DNA of 64,000 bases from Clostridia bacterium (lineage in GTDB: Bacteria; Bacillota; Clostridia; Christensenellales; CAG-138), in assembly GCA_017547885.1 (NCBI GenBank), contig JAFYOP010000007.1, positions 1 to 64,000 of the forward strand, in the 5' to 3' direction. Of the stretch, positions 7,340-15,680 are shown piece by piece. The position numbers and the translations under genes are program-made. The notes beneath the pieces were generated by a model that was not told the origin of the DNA, searched no databases, and saw only the letters and a program-made list of their open reading frames with translations. Positions within the stretch are counted from its first letter, which is position 1. Each line of letters begins with the position of its first letter.

Positions 7340-8368
7340 ATGAATTTTAACCCTACCATCAATTATGACAGGTTTGAAGCCAAGCTCAAGGCCGTGGATG
7401 CTCATACTTGCGGTGAATTCTGCCGCGTAGTATACGATGGTTTCCCCGTACCCGAGGGCAACACCCCCATCGAGCGCAAGCACTGGATGGAGAAGAACTA
7501 CGATCATTATCGTACCGCTCTGATGCTTGAGCCCCGCGGTCATCACGACATGTTCGGCGCTTTCATCTGCGAGCCCATCGATCCCCAGGCCGATTTCGCC
7601 GTATACTTCATCGATACCGGCGGATGGCTCAACATGTGCGGCCACTGCACCATCGGTGCCGTAACCGTAGCAGTTGAAACCGGCATGGTAGAAGCCAAGG
7701 AGCCCTACACCGAAGTAGTTCTGGAAGCTCCCGCAGGCATTATCCGTACCGTAGCAGAAGTTAAGGACGGCAAGGTTCTCAACGTAACCCTGACCAACGT
7801 TCCCGCCTTCCTGTACAAGAGGGACCAGAAGATCACCGTTGACGGCCAGGAAATCGTATTTGATATCTCCTTCGGCGGCAGCTTCTTCGCTCTGGTAGAT
7901 ACCGCTCAGCTGGGCGTAGATATCTGCGCTAAGAACGTTCCCTACTTCAACGCTCTGGGCATGAAGATCATGGAAGTTATCAACCGTGACTTCGAGATCC
8001 AGCATCCTCGTCTGGACATCACCACTGTTGACCTGGTAGAGTTCTACGGCCCCGCCGTAACTCCCGGCGCCGACAAGCGCAACGTTGTTGTATTCGGCGA
8101 AGCTCAGGCTGACCGTTCCCCCTGCGGCACCGGCACCAGCGCCAAGCTGGCTACCCTGTACGCAAAGGGCGAGATCGGCGTAGGCGAACCCTTCGTATAC
8201 GAATCCTTCATGGGCACCATGTTCAAGGGCGTCATCAAGGAAACCGTAGACGAGTGCGGCTACAACGCTGTAATCCCCATGATCACCGGTTCCTGCTGCA
8301 TCACCGGCGAAGCTACCTACCTCATCGATCCCATGGACGATGTAAAGTACGGCTTCATCGTAGGCTAA
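7340..8368 (+). CDS. prdF: Proline racemase
   Basis: A 342-residue member of the proline racemase / hydroxyproline epimerase family, which interconverts L- and D-proline without a cofactor using two cysteines. Both catalytic cysteines are present: Cys100 in N-M-C-G-H-C-T and Cys262 in R-S-P-C-G-T-G-T-S. The His after the first Cys-Gly (M-C-G-H) is the usual active-site neighbour. The neighbouring D-proline reductase operon makes the racemase role much more likely than 4-hydroxyproline epimerase, because PrdAB accepts only the D-isomer. Start ATG follows AGGAG by 9 nt. The gene is divergent from tRNA-Sec and prdCAB, has its own promoter and ends in a strong terminator. Confidence 0.95.
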   Translation: MNFNPTINYDRFEAKLKAVDAHTCGEFCRVVYDGFPVPEGNTPIERKHWMEKNYDHYRTALMLEPRGHHDMFGAFICEPIDPQADFAVYFIDTGGWLNMCGHCTIGAVTVAVETGMVEAKEPYTEVVLEAPAGIIRTVAEVKDGKVLNVTLTNVPAFLYKRDQKITVDGQEIVFDISFGGSFFALVDTAQLGVDICAKNVPYFNALGMKIMEVINRDFEIQHPRLDITTVDLVEFYGPAVTPGADKRNVVVFGEAQADRSPCGTGTSAKLATLYAKGEIGVGEPFVYESFMGTMFKGVIKETVDECGYNAVIPMITGSCCITGEATYLIDPMDDVKYGFIVG

Positions 8369-8384
8369 ACCTAACAGCTAACAT

Positions 8385-8412
8385 AAAAAGACGGCTTCGG
8401 CCGTCTTTTTTT
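8385..8412 (+). terminator. Terminator of prdF
   Basis: AAAAAGACGGC-TTCG-GCCGTCTTTTTTT, an 11-bp stem with tetraloop and T-tract, 17 nt after the stop. Confidence 0.95.
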
Positions 8413-8417
8413 GTGCT

Positions 8418-8660
8418 TGCGTTTTCGCACAAAACCTATTGGGTTTTGTGCGAGTTGCGCCCATTGACTTACGGCAGCGGGCGATTACAATCCTTACGGG
8501 GTTTTTACATGATTTTCTTATGGCGGCTGCGGCCGCCACCGGGCAGAAAATCATGCAGGGAATCAAATCCTTACGGATTTGTTCCGCATTTGCCGTACGT
8601 GCCGCCAAATGCGGATCCAAATCCTCCTTGGGGACATTGCATTGCAAAGTGCGAAGCGGA
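8418..8660. repeat. Family B intergenic repeat, copy 2
   Basis: Ordered blocks: hairpin CACAAAACC-TATT-GGGTTTTGTG, a GCGATTACAATCCTTACGGGG block, TTTTTACATGATTTTC, CAGAAAATCATGCAGGGAA, hairpin AAATCC-TTAC-GGATTT and GCCGTACGTGCCGCCAAA. The same blocks recur near 49305-49712 and in part near 1843-2000 and 31321-31510. The following 160 bp to 8822 hold no gene or repeat that I recognise. Confidence 0.75.
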
Positions 8661-8822
8661 AGCTGGAAGGGTGTTTGCCTTGTTTTTTGTACACAAAAAG
8701 AAGCAGCCAAACCGTCAGTGCGGCCATCGAGAACGACAGCAGGCAGCAGCGCATTGGATCTGCTTATGTATACAGCATAACACCACGCAGGGAAAGTTGC
8801 AAGTTGTGGCGAAGGGGCGGAT

Positions 8823-8999
8823 TTATCTATACCCACCCGCCACCCTTCAACTAAGCTTCTCCCTGCGGGAGAGCAGACGTACTAACGGAGTGTGGGATAA
8901 TAACCATGCTGTGATTTTTAGGATAACCAATGATTACCCTCTATCGTCTTCGCCGTTAGGCAAATATACATTAAAAGGGAGGCGGACGGGTATAGATAA
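8823..8999. repeat. Family A element, copy 2
   Basis: 177 bp from TTATCTATACCCACCCGCC to GGGTATAGATAA. The left inner hairpin is CTTCTCC-CTGC-GGGAGAG, the right one a decayed TCTTCGCC. The central spacer contains GGATAATAACCATGCTGTG and TTTTTAGGATAA, in the opposite orientation to copies 10687 and 40923. Confidence 0.85.
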
Positions 9000-9019
9000 T
9001 TCTCTTATTCATTCCACAC

Positions 9020-9046
9020 AAAAAGCCGCTCGTTGAGCAGCTTTTT
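9020..9046 (-). terminator. Probable terminator downstream of murA
   Basis: AAAAAGCCGCTC-GTT-GAGCAGCTTTTT, a near-perfect stem with A/T runs on both sides, so it could work in either direction. It lies beyond the P element that follows murA. Confidence 0.6.
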
Positions 9047-9088
9047 GGACAGCACCTTTAAGTGTGCTTATATTTGATTTAATTTATA

Positions 9089-9204
9089 CTTTCGCTTTTC
9101 TTTCTCTTTTTGATAGACAAAGGAAGTTGGAGCCGGGAGACGGCTCCAACGAACTGCCTGCGGGCAGCCCTCTTTTCGCGTCCGAAAAGAAAGAGAAAAA
9201 GAAG
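9089..9204 (-). repeat. P element copy 1, 3' of murA, interrupted by a small insertion
   Basis: Outer pyrimidine tract CTTTTCTTTCTCTTTTTG at 9095-9112 and purine arm GAAAAGAAAGAGAAAAAG at 9184-9201, which begins 13 nt after the murA stop side at 9217. The inner pyrimidine tract is broken by about 58 bp (9113-9170) holding two hairpins: GTTGGAGCC/GGCTCCAAC and CTGCC/GGCAG. The outer tract matches the purine arm base for base in parallel orientation, not antiparallel. Confidence 0.75.
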
Positions 9205-9216
9205 GTATCGTCTCGT

Positions 9217-10485
9217 CTACTCCTCGATCCTCTCGATATCCGCACCCAGAGCCTTGAACTTATGCTCGATAAACTCGTAGCCTCGGTCGATAAAACGTAT
9301 ATTGCGGATGGTGCTGGTGCCCTCGGCGGCAAGGGCCGCAACGATAAGGGCGGCGCCTGCTCTCAGGTCGCTGGCCACAAGGGGAGCGCCGTAGAGCTTT
9401 TCCACGCCCTCTATCATGGCGGTGCGGGCGTTAAGGTGGATATTTGCGCCCATCTTGGCAAGCTCGGGCACGTGGTTGAACCTGTCTTCGAATATGTTTT
9501 CCACAACAAAGCTGTTGCCCTGTGCGGCGGCAAGGAATGCCATCATAGGCTGCTGCAGGTCAGTGGGGAAGCCGGGGTAGGGCAGGGTTTTGATATTTAC
9601 CGCACGGGGACGCTTGTCGGCGGTGACGCGGATAAAGAACTCGCGGCCGTCGTCACCCTCGGTAACGGATACGCCGCTTTCCATGAGCTTTGCGGATATG
9701 GCTTCAAGGTGAGTGGGGATAACGTTGTTTATTACAACGTCGCCGCCGGTGGCAGCCGCGGCTATCATAAAGGTACCCGCTTCTATCTGGTCGGGTATCA
9801 CGGCATAGGTGCAGCCATGGAGCTTGCGGCCGCCCTGTATGCGTATAACGTCGGTGCCTGCGCCCTTTACGTTTGCGCCCATCATGTTGAGGAAGTTGGC
9901 AACGTCAACAACGTGGGGCTCCTTTGCTGCGTTGGCGATGATGGTAGTACCCTCTGCGCCAACTGCGGCCATCATTATGTTTATGGTTGCGCCTACGCTT
10001 ACCACGTCAAGGTATATCTCTGCGCCCACCAGCTTTTCGGCAGATGCCTTTACCGCGCCGCCCTGTATCACTATATCTGCGCCAAGGGCACGCATGCCCT
10101 TGATATGCTGATCGATGGGGCGCTGGCCTATGGCACAGCCGCCGGGCAGAGCGATCTCGGCCTTTTTATAGCGGCCCAGCAGTGCGCCCAGCAGATAGTA
10201 GGAGGCCCTGAGGGAGCTTACCATCTCGCCGGTAACGCTGTAGCTGTTTATGCCGGAGGGGTCCAGCCTGAGGCTGCCGTCGGGGGTATGCTCCACCTCT
10301 GCGCCCATGCTCTGGAGTATTTGCTCCACTATGCGCACGTCCTCAATGGCAGGCAGATTTTCCAGCAGGCAGCTTTCGCCGCACAGTATAGCGGCGGGTA
10401 TGATGGCAAGAGCGGCGTTCTTTGCGCCGCTGATGGTCACCGCGCCCTCAAGGCGCTTTCCGCCGGTTATTTTATAATACGCCAT
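9217..10485 (-). CDS. murA: UDP-N-acetylglucosamine 1-carboxyvinyltransferase
   Basis: A 422-residue enolpyruvyl transferase that moves enolpyruvate from PEP to UDP-GlcNAc in the first committed step of peptidoglycan synthesis. Visible signatures are the substrate-binding start G-G-x-x-L-x-G-x-V-x-I-S-G-A-K-N-A-A-L and the active-site loop P-G-G-C-A-I-G-Q-R-P-I-D-Q-H with catalytic Cys117, the fosfomycin target, so no built-in Cys-to-Asp resistance is present. Clostridia often carry two murA paralogues; only one is in this window. It stands alone between repeat-filled gaps, with a P element hugging its stop codon. Confidence 0.96.
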   Translation of the reverse strand: MAYYKITGGKRLEGAVTISGAKNAALAIIPAAILCGESCLLENLPAIEDVRIVEQILQSMGAEVEHTPDGSLRLDPSGINSYSVTGEMVSSLRASYYLLGALLGRYKKAEIALPGGCAIGQRPIDQHIKGMRALGADIVIQGGAVKASAEKLVGAEIYLDVVSVGATINIMMAAVGAEGTTIIANAAKEPHVVDVANFLNMMGANVKGAGTDVIRIQGGRKLHGCTYAVIPDQIEAGTFMIAAAATGGDVVINNVIPTHLEAISAKLMESGVSVTEGDDGREFFIRVTADKRPRAVNIKTLPYPGFPTDLQQPMMAFLAAAQGNSFVVENIFEDRFNHVPELAKMGANIHLNARTAMIEGVEKLYGAPLVASDLRAGAALIVAALAAEGTSTIRNIRFIDRGYEFIEHKFKALGADIERIEE

Positions 10486-10627
10486 GTTATCTCCAAAGGT
10501 TTAATGTTTTTGTCTGCGATTGCTCGCACATACTTTAACCCACTAATTATACTATCAACCTTCTGCTTTGTACAGCGTGTTTTGGGTTAATATATTTATG
10601 CGGGAATGTGGGAATGTATGGGGAAAT

Positions 10628-10686
10628 TTATCCAAACCCACCCGCATATGAAGTTATAGGTAACAGTGAAGAGTGAAGAAGTGAAT
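10628..10686. repeat. Short A-type end module with GTGAAGAGTGAAGA spacer
   Basis: TTATCCAAACCCACCCGC followed by ATATGAAGTTATAGGTAACAG and GTGAAGAGTGAAGA, running directly into the next A element. The same spacer, in either orientation, follows or precedes A ends near 1790-1836, 46506-46564, 46840-46893 and 61181-61225. Confidence 0.65.
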
Positions 10687-11004
10687 TTATCTAAACCCAC
10701 CCGCCACCCTTTTAATGTATCTTCGCCTACGGCGAAGACGATAGAGGGCAATCATTACTTATCCTAAAAATCATAGTATGGTTATTATCCCGCGCTCCGT
10801 TAGTGCGTCCGCTTCTCCCGCAAGGGAGAAGCTTCTTTTATTCCGCAGGCCTTTCGCTCTGCCGCAAAACCCGCGCAAAATCCAAAGCGGCAGCGACGTT
10901 TTTGCGCGGAGAGGAGGAGCGGCGGAGCGAGCAAGAGGGCATGTCCCTTGTGGATATGGCCGCGAGCAAGCGCAGCCCGCGACGACGAGGGCGGGTATAG
11001 ATAA
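10687..11004. repeat. Family A element, copy 3 (long form with M4 module)
   Basis: 318 bp. Left end TTATCTAAACCCACCCGCC, hairpin TCTTCGCC-TAC-GGCGAAGA, the standard central spacer, hairpin CTTCTCCC-GCAA-GGGAGAAG, then the M4 module (AAATCCAAAGCGG, CGGAGAGGAGGAGCG, GCAGCCCGCGACGACGAGG) before the right end GGGTATAGATAA. Confidence 0.85.
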
Positions 11005-11033
11005 ATACTTATATTCAATACGATTTAAAATAC

Positions 11034-11058
11034 AAAAAAGCCGCTCAGCGAGCGGCTT
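11034..11058 (-). terminator. Terminator of the phosphofructokinase gene
   Basis: On the minus strand AAGCCGCTC-GCT-GAGCGGCTTTTTT, a 9-bp perfect stem with T-tract, about 75 nt after the stop codon. Confidence 0.85.
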
Positions 11059-11132
11059 ATATGTTTGCTTTGTTTTATGAGGCTTTTGATCCTCGGGGAA
11101 AATCCAAAGCGAAGGGACAATTTTACGGGAAA

Positions 11133-12380
11133 CTACTTAGCCTGTATCTTCTTCAGCTTGGCAAAGCGGGGCAGGCCATTGCGCAAAGGCCTGTCGGGCT
11201 GACCCTGAATGAGGGGCAGAGCGTAATCGATATATTCATCGGTCATGCCGTTGCCCTCGGCGTTGATCCACTCAAGGGGAACCTTCTTTTCGGTATTGGC
11301 AACGTCCACAAGGTCCATAAGCTTTATGCCGCATACATAGTTGCCGAACTCGTCGCCATGACGCTCAAAGCCAACCATCTTGTCGGTCATGCCCTCTACG
11401 GCATAATCAACGGCGGCCTTGCCGGACATGAAGGACTCGCTGATATCGGTGGCGGAGGCGATGTGGGCGCCGCAGCGCTGCATGAGGGAGAACTCTATGC
11501 CGCGCACCTTGCAGCCCACCTGTCCCTTGATGTAGCCTGCCAGATAGCTGGCCAGACCGCCCAGCTGCTTGTGGCCGAAGGCGTCAACAGGAGCATTGTC
11601 TGCGCCGTATTCGGCGATGAGGGTGCCGTTCTTGTCGTGGATGCCTTCGGATACGGCTACGATGCACTTGCCGTACTTTTCGTAGATGCGCTTTACGTCA
11701 TCGGTGAACTTGTCCAGGTCAAAATCTACCTCGGGCAGGTAGATAAGGTCGGGGCCTTCGCCGGAGAGGCAGGCCAGAGAAGCGGCGGCGGTGAGCCAGC
11801 CTGCGTGGCGGCCCATTATCTCGATAACACAAACCATGCCGGTATCGTATACGCGGGCATCACGATATATCTCCATGCAGGAAGTGGCAACGTACTTGGC
11901 TGCGGAAGCGTAGCCGGGGCAGTGGTCGGTCCCCCACAGGTCGTTGTCGATGGTCTTGGGCACGCCCATTATGCGGCACTCGTAGCCAACGGACTGCATG
12001 TACTTGGATATCTTGTTGCAGGTATCCATGGAGTCGTTGCCGCCATTGTAGAAGAAATAGCGAACGTCGTACTTTTTGAAGATCTCCAGTATGCGCTTGT
12101 AGTCGGTATCGTCAACAGAGCTGTCCTTGAGCTTGTAGCGGCAGGAGCCCAGAGCGGAAGAGGGGGTGTAGAGCAGCAGCTCCAGCTCTTCTGCGTCTTC
12201 CTGACCCATGTCGTAAAGTACATCGTCCAGAACGCCGCGGATGCCGTTGGCGGCACCATAAACCTTGGTTATGCAGTCGGAATCCAGGGCGGTGCGGATC
12301 ACGCCGTATGCGCTGGCATTGATAACAGAAGTGGGGCCGCCGGACTGGCCGATAATGCATGCACCCTTAAGCTGAGACAT
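11133..12380 (-). CDS. pfp: Diphosphate-dependent 6-phosphofructokinase
   Basis: A 415-residue phosphofructokinase-family enzyme that phosphorylates fructose 6-phosphate in glycolysis. The phosphate-donor region has P-K-T-I-D-N-D (residues 141-147). Lys in place of the Gly of P-G-T-I-D-N-D is the accepted marker for pyrophosphate rather than ATP. The N-terminal loop is G-Q-S-G-G-P-T (11-17) and the second motif is G-G-N-D-S-M-D-T (113-120). M-G-R-H-A-G-W-L follows the substrate-binding segment. PPi dependence would make the step reversible and is common in anaerobes; donor use is inferred from motif only. It is monocistronic and diverges from the dnaD-like gene. Confidence 0.92.
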   Translation of the reverse strand: MSQLKGACIIGQSGGPTSVINASAYGVIRTALDSDCITKVYGAANGIRGVLDDVLYDMGQEDAEELELLLYTPSSALGSCRYKLKDSSVDDTDYKRILEIFKKYDVRYFFYNGGNDSMDTCNKISKYMQSVGYECRIMGVPKTIDNDLWGTDHCPGYASAAKYVATSCMEIYRDARVYDTGMVCVIEIMGRHAGWLTAAASLACLSGEGPDLIYLPEVDFDLDKFTDDVKRIYEKYGKCIVAVSEGIHDKNGTLIAEYGADNAPVDAFGHKQLGGLASYLAGYIKGQVGCKVRGIEFSLMQRCGAHIASATDISESFMSGKAAVDYAVEGMTDKMVGFERHGDEFGNYVCGIKLMDLVDVANTEKKVPLEWINAEGNGMTDEYIDYALPLIQGQPDRPLRNGLPRFAKLKKIQAK

Positions 12381-12575
12381 TTATATATCCTCCAAAAAAA
12401 TTATTGTTTTTCTTTGTTTGGCATTATTGCCCATATATTCACAAATAACATTATAGCATATACTTTTTTTCTTTGGTAGTATCGCCGGGCATAGCATATT
12501 ATAAACTTTTTGGTCTTTGTTATAAAAAACGCAAATATCACGGTTTTTATTCCCCTGCCTTTTTGCCGCCCGCGA

Positions 12576-12604
12576 TAGACGGGAAGGGAGATTTAGTGTA
12601 AAAT
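12576..12604 (+). promoter_or_regulatory. Probable promoter of the dnaD-dnaC-like operon
   Basis: TAGACG, 17 bp, TAAAAT on the plus strand, about 38 bp before the chosen start at 12642. Confidence 0.5.
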
Positions 12605-12641
12605 TATGTTGTTATATTATGTACAAAAGGAGCGTAAGGGT

Positions 12642-13823
12642 ATGCATATAAGCCTTGAGCGGGGAGCGGCCGTCAGCGGCATCACCCCTGTGCAGAATCT
12701 GTTTATAATGGAATACATGCCAAAGGCCCCCGAGGGCTTTGCCAAGGTGTACCTTTACGGCCTTATGCTTGCGAGCCTGCGGGGTTTTGAAACGCTGGAC
12801 CTGCCAGGCGGCCTTGGCATATCCCGGGAGGAAGCCCTCACCGCCTTCCTGTACTGGCAGGAGATGGGCCTTGTGCGCATAATCGAAAGCGACCCCCTTA
12901 ACGTGGAATACCGTATGACAGCATCCGCACCCGTAAGGGGAAGCGGCAGAAAATACGGCGACCTTATCGCCAAGCTCAACAAGCACTTCCATCCCCGGTT
13001 ATTTTCTCCACAGGAGCTTACAAAGATATACGACTGGATAGAGATCTTCGGCATGGATGAAGCCACCGCCCTAATGCTTGTGGGCCACTGTATAGACATG
13101 AAGGGCTCGAGGGTAAGCATACAATACATGGACAAGGCCGCCCGCTCCTGGGCGGACGACGGCATACTTACCCCCGACCTTGCGGAGCAGCGCATACTTA
13201 TGGAAACAGAGCTCAGCAGCGGCGCTAGGGCAATTTACCGCAGATGGCGCAAGAGCGGCCGCCCCACAGAGGACGAGCTGGAGCTTTACCGCAAGTGGAC
13301 AGAGGACTGGGGCATGACCCACGAGGAGATACTTGCGGCCTGCCCCGCCATGACCGCCGCGGACAAGCCCACCTTTGCCTACCTTAACGGCATACTTGAA
13401 ACCATGCGCTCCGGAGGCGGCGTGCGGGAATACCTCAGCGCCCAGAATGCCGCAGAGGAGATCGCCCGCCAGATGTACATCCGCGCAGGCATACAGGGCC
13501 TGCCCGGCAGAAAGGAAAAGGACTCTGTTTTCACCTGGCTCAATTCCTGGCACATGGAAGCGGAAACCGCCCTTTACGCGGCGGAGCTTTCCGCAGGGGT
13601 TTCCCGCCCCTTTGCAAAGGCCGCAAAGCTTATGGAGGGCTGGCATGAAAAGGGCATAACCACCCTTATCGCCGCCCGCGACCTGCAGGAATCTGCCCTG
13701 AATAAGCCCGAAAATGCAAAATCCCACAAGCCCTCCCACTTTATGAACTACAACCAGCGCCGCTACTCTGCTGAGCAGCTTAGCAGCATGGGACTCAATC
13801 TGCTGGAGGAGGATGAGCTATGA
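12642..13823 (+). CDS. DnaD-domain replication initiation protein
   Basis: A 393-residue DnaD/DnaB-like primosome protein of Bacillota, which remodels the origin or restart fork before helicase loading. The N-terminal part (S-G-I-T-P-V-Q-N-L-F-I-x-E-Y-M-P) resembles the winged-helix region of DnaD-like proteins. The middle has a DnaB_2-type domain: Y-D-W-I-E-I-F-G-M-D-E-A, then S-I-Q-Y-M-D-K-A-A-R-S-W, and a second, more degenerate copy follows at about residues 190-250 (Y-R-K-W-T-E-D-W-G-M). The ATG at 12642 is chosen because AGGAG lies 11 nt upstream; an in-frame ATG at 12606 lacks one. Its stop overlaps the next start by 4 bp (ATGA), so it is translationally coupled to the helicase-loader-like gene. 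Confidence 0.9.
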   Translation: MHISLERGAAVSGITPVQNLFIMEYMPKAPEGFAKVYLYGLMLASLRGFETLDLPGGLGISREEALTAFLYWQEMGLVRIIESDPLNVEYRMTASAPVRGSGRKYGDLIAKLNKHFHPRLFSPQELTKIYDWIEIFGMDEATALMLVGHCIDMKGSRVSIQYMDKAARSWADDGILTPDLAEQRILMETELSSGARAIYRRWRKSGRPTEDELELYRKWTEDWGMTHEEILAACPAMTAADKPTFAYLNGILETMRSGGGVREYLSAQNAAEEIARQMYIRAGIQGLPGRKEKDSVFTWLNSWHMEAETALYAAELSAGVSRPFAKAAKLMEGWHEKGITTLIAARDLQESALNKPENAKSHKPSHFMNYNQRRYSAEQLSSMGLNLLEEDEL

Positions 13824-14755
13824 AGCCCTCACCCGAGCTTTTATACCAATACAAGCAGGCCCGCCGTCAGGCCATAGAGGACTGCCGCATGCGCACGGAA
13901 AAAGTGCGTTCAGACATACCCCGCCTTGGGGAGATCGCCCGGCAGAAGCGCAGCATCGCCTATGACATGGGCCGGGAAATACTGGAAAAGGGCGAAGCCG
14001 CCCGCACAGCCGCCATGGAGCGCATAGCCGCGCTGGACAGCGAGGAGGCCGCAATACTTATGCAGGCAGGCTACCCCGGCGACTATTTCTCCCCCAGGTT
14101 CCGCTGCGGGCTCTGTGAGGACACAGGCTATGTGGGCGAGCTGTATCGCACCCCCTGCGCCTGCCTCAGGCGCCGCATGGCAGAGGCACGCTTTGCCTCC
14201 TCCGCCATAGATAAAAGCCAAAGCTTTGCCGCCTTCCGGGAGGATATCTACCCAACGGACAAGCAGCGCAGGCAGGCCCTCAAGGCAAAGGATATATGCT
14301 ACAAGTACGCCCAAAGCTATCCCGACCAATCCCCCCGGGATCTGCTCATAATAGGCTCCACCGGCCTTGGCAAGAGCCACCTGTTAAACGCCATAGGCCT
14401 TGAACTTGCCGCCCGGGGTGCATACGTTTACAAAACCACCGCTTACAACCTTATCAATTCCGCAATGGACGCCATAAAGGAGCGCAGCTCCGCACCGGAT
14501 TTCATCGCCCCCGATGTGCTTATAATAGACGACCTGGGCACGGAATCCATGATACCCAACATCACCCGCGAAACCTTCTTTACCGTGATAAACGAACGGC
14601 AGACCGCCAACAAAGCCACCCTGTGGGCTACTAACCGCGACCTTGAATTTATACAGGAAAGCTATGGCGACAGGTTCTTTTCCCGCCTCATAGCCCCCCG
14701 CAATACCGGCATACTGGCCATGAGCGGGGACGACCTTCGCCCCCTCTTAAAGTAA
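13820..14755 (+). CDS. DnaC/DnaI-like helicase loader ATPase
   Basis: A 311-residue AAA+ protein of the DnaC/DnaI group that would load replicative helicase with its DnaD-like partner. An N-terminal coiled, basic region is followed by a zinc-type cluster C-G-L-C (96-99) and C-A-C (113-115), Walker A G-S-T-G-L-G-K-S-H (179-187) and Walker B V-L-I-I-D-D-L-G (233-240). A sensor-like W-A-T-N-R follows near 274. ATGA overlap with the upstream gene indicates coupling. The zinc cluster and length agree with Bacillota DnaI-like loaders rather than IstB transposition ATPases. Confidence 0.92.
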   Translation: MKPSPELLYQYKQARRQAIEDCRMRTEKVRSDIPRLGEIARQKRSIAYDMGREILEKGEAARTAAMERIAALDSEEAAILMQAGYPGDYFSPRFRCGLCEDTGYVGELYRTPCACLRRRMAEARFASSAIDKSQSFAAFREDIYPTDKQRRQALKAKDICYKYAQSYPDQSPRDLLIIGSTGLGKSHLLNAIGLELAARGAYVYKTTAYNLINSAMDAIKERSSAPDFIAPDVLIIDDLGTESMIPNITRETFFTVINERQTANKATLWATNRDLEFIQESYGDRFFSRLIAPRNTGILAMSGDDLRPLLK

Positions 14756-14777
14756 ACGCTTTTTTTCGGAGACATAC

Positions 14778-15680
14778 ATGCTCAAAAAAACCCTGTCAGC
14801 GCTGCTTGTGATGTTTACGCTGCTGCTTCCTTCTCTGGGCTATGCGGTGCCCACCATCGCCTGGATGAGCGACACCCAGCAGTATGCCAGCGCCTCCAGC
14901 CCCATGTGGGCAGAGATGAACAACTGGATACTGGATAATAGAGAAAAGCTGGATATACGCTATGTTTTTCATACCGGGGACATCGTAAGCGCCTCAAAGT
15001 CGGATAAACAGTGGCGTTTTGCGGGAAATACCATGTCCATACTGTCAGAGGGGGATATGCCCTTCCTTGCGGTGACCGGCAACCACGACACAGGCTACTG
15101 TGAAAGCTACTCCCGCTATATGGACTGCGTGGGCAGCCTGCAGCCCATGCACTTTGCCCAGGAATACGCCGAAACCGGCAGCCGCTATGAGCTGCTCACC
15201 ATTGACGGACGGGATTATATCTTCCTTGCCATAGCCTATTCCACCCGTGGCCCCTCTGAGGAGGAGTGCCTGTGGGCGAGGGATGTGCTGGCAAAGTACT
15301 CCGACCGCATCGCCATAATACTGACCCACAGCTACATTAAGCGGGGCACAGACTACACCACACAGGGAAACGTGATATACCGTGAAATAGTAAAGCACTC
15401 CCCCAACGTGCTGCTGGTGCTGTGCGGACACTGCCGGGAGCTTTCCCGCAGGGTGGATGAAATAGACTGCGACGACGACGGCACCCCCGACAATACCGTA
15501 TACACCATACTCACCAACTTTCAGGCGGCAAAAAACGGCGGCGACGGCTACATGCGCTTTTTGATGTTCCGTCAAAATGAAATATGCATCTACACCTATT
15601 CCCCCATACTGGATACCTACGAGTACGGCAGGGAGCAGACGATCGACCTGATACCCCTGCCGCCCCTGGAGCAGAAATAA
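14778..15680 (+). CDS. Secreted calcineurin-like metallophosphoesterase
   Basis: A 300-residue protein with a Sec signal peptide (K-K, hydrophobic core, G-Y-A-V cleavage zone near residue 23). Metal-ligand motifs of calcineurin-like phosphoesterases are in order: S-D-T-Q (metal Asp), H-T-G-D-I-V, V-T-G-N-H-D-T, L-T-H-S and C-G-H-C-R. It probably acts outside the membrane on a phosphodiester or phosphomonoester; the substrate is unknown. It lies 22 bp after the helicase-loader gene and its TAA shares a base with the ATG of the M23 gene, so all four genes look like one transcription unit. Confidence 0.88.
   Translation: MLKKTLSALLVMFTLLLPSLGYAVPTIAWMSDTQQYASASSPMWAEMNNWILDNREKLDIRYVFHTGDIVSASKSDKQWRFAGNTMSILSEGDMPFLAVTGNHDTGYCESYSRYMDCVGSLQPMHFAQEYAETGSRYELLTIDGRDYIFLAIAYSTRGPSEEECLWARDVLAKYSDRIAIILTHSYIKRGTDYTTQGNVIYREIVKHSPNVLLVLCGHCRELSRRVDEIDCDDDGTPDNTVYTILTNFQAAKNGGDGYMRFLMFRQNEICIYTYSPILDTYEYGREQTIDLIPLPPLEQK

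Noticed and set aside
10687..11004. Integron attC sites
   Set aside because: The inverted ends superficially look like folded recombination sites, but the RYYYAAC/GTTRRRY core pair is not present and there is no integrase; genes are ordinary housekeeping genes in operons.
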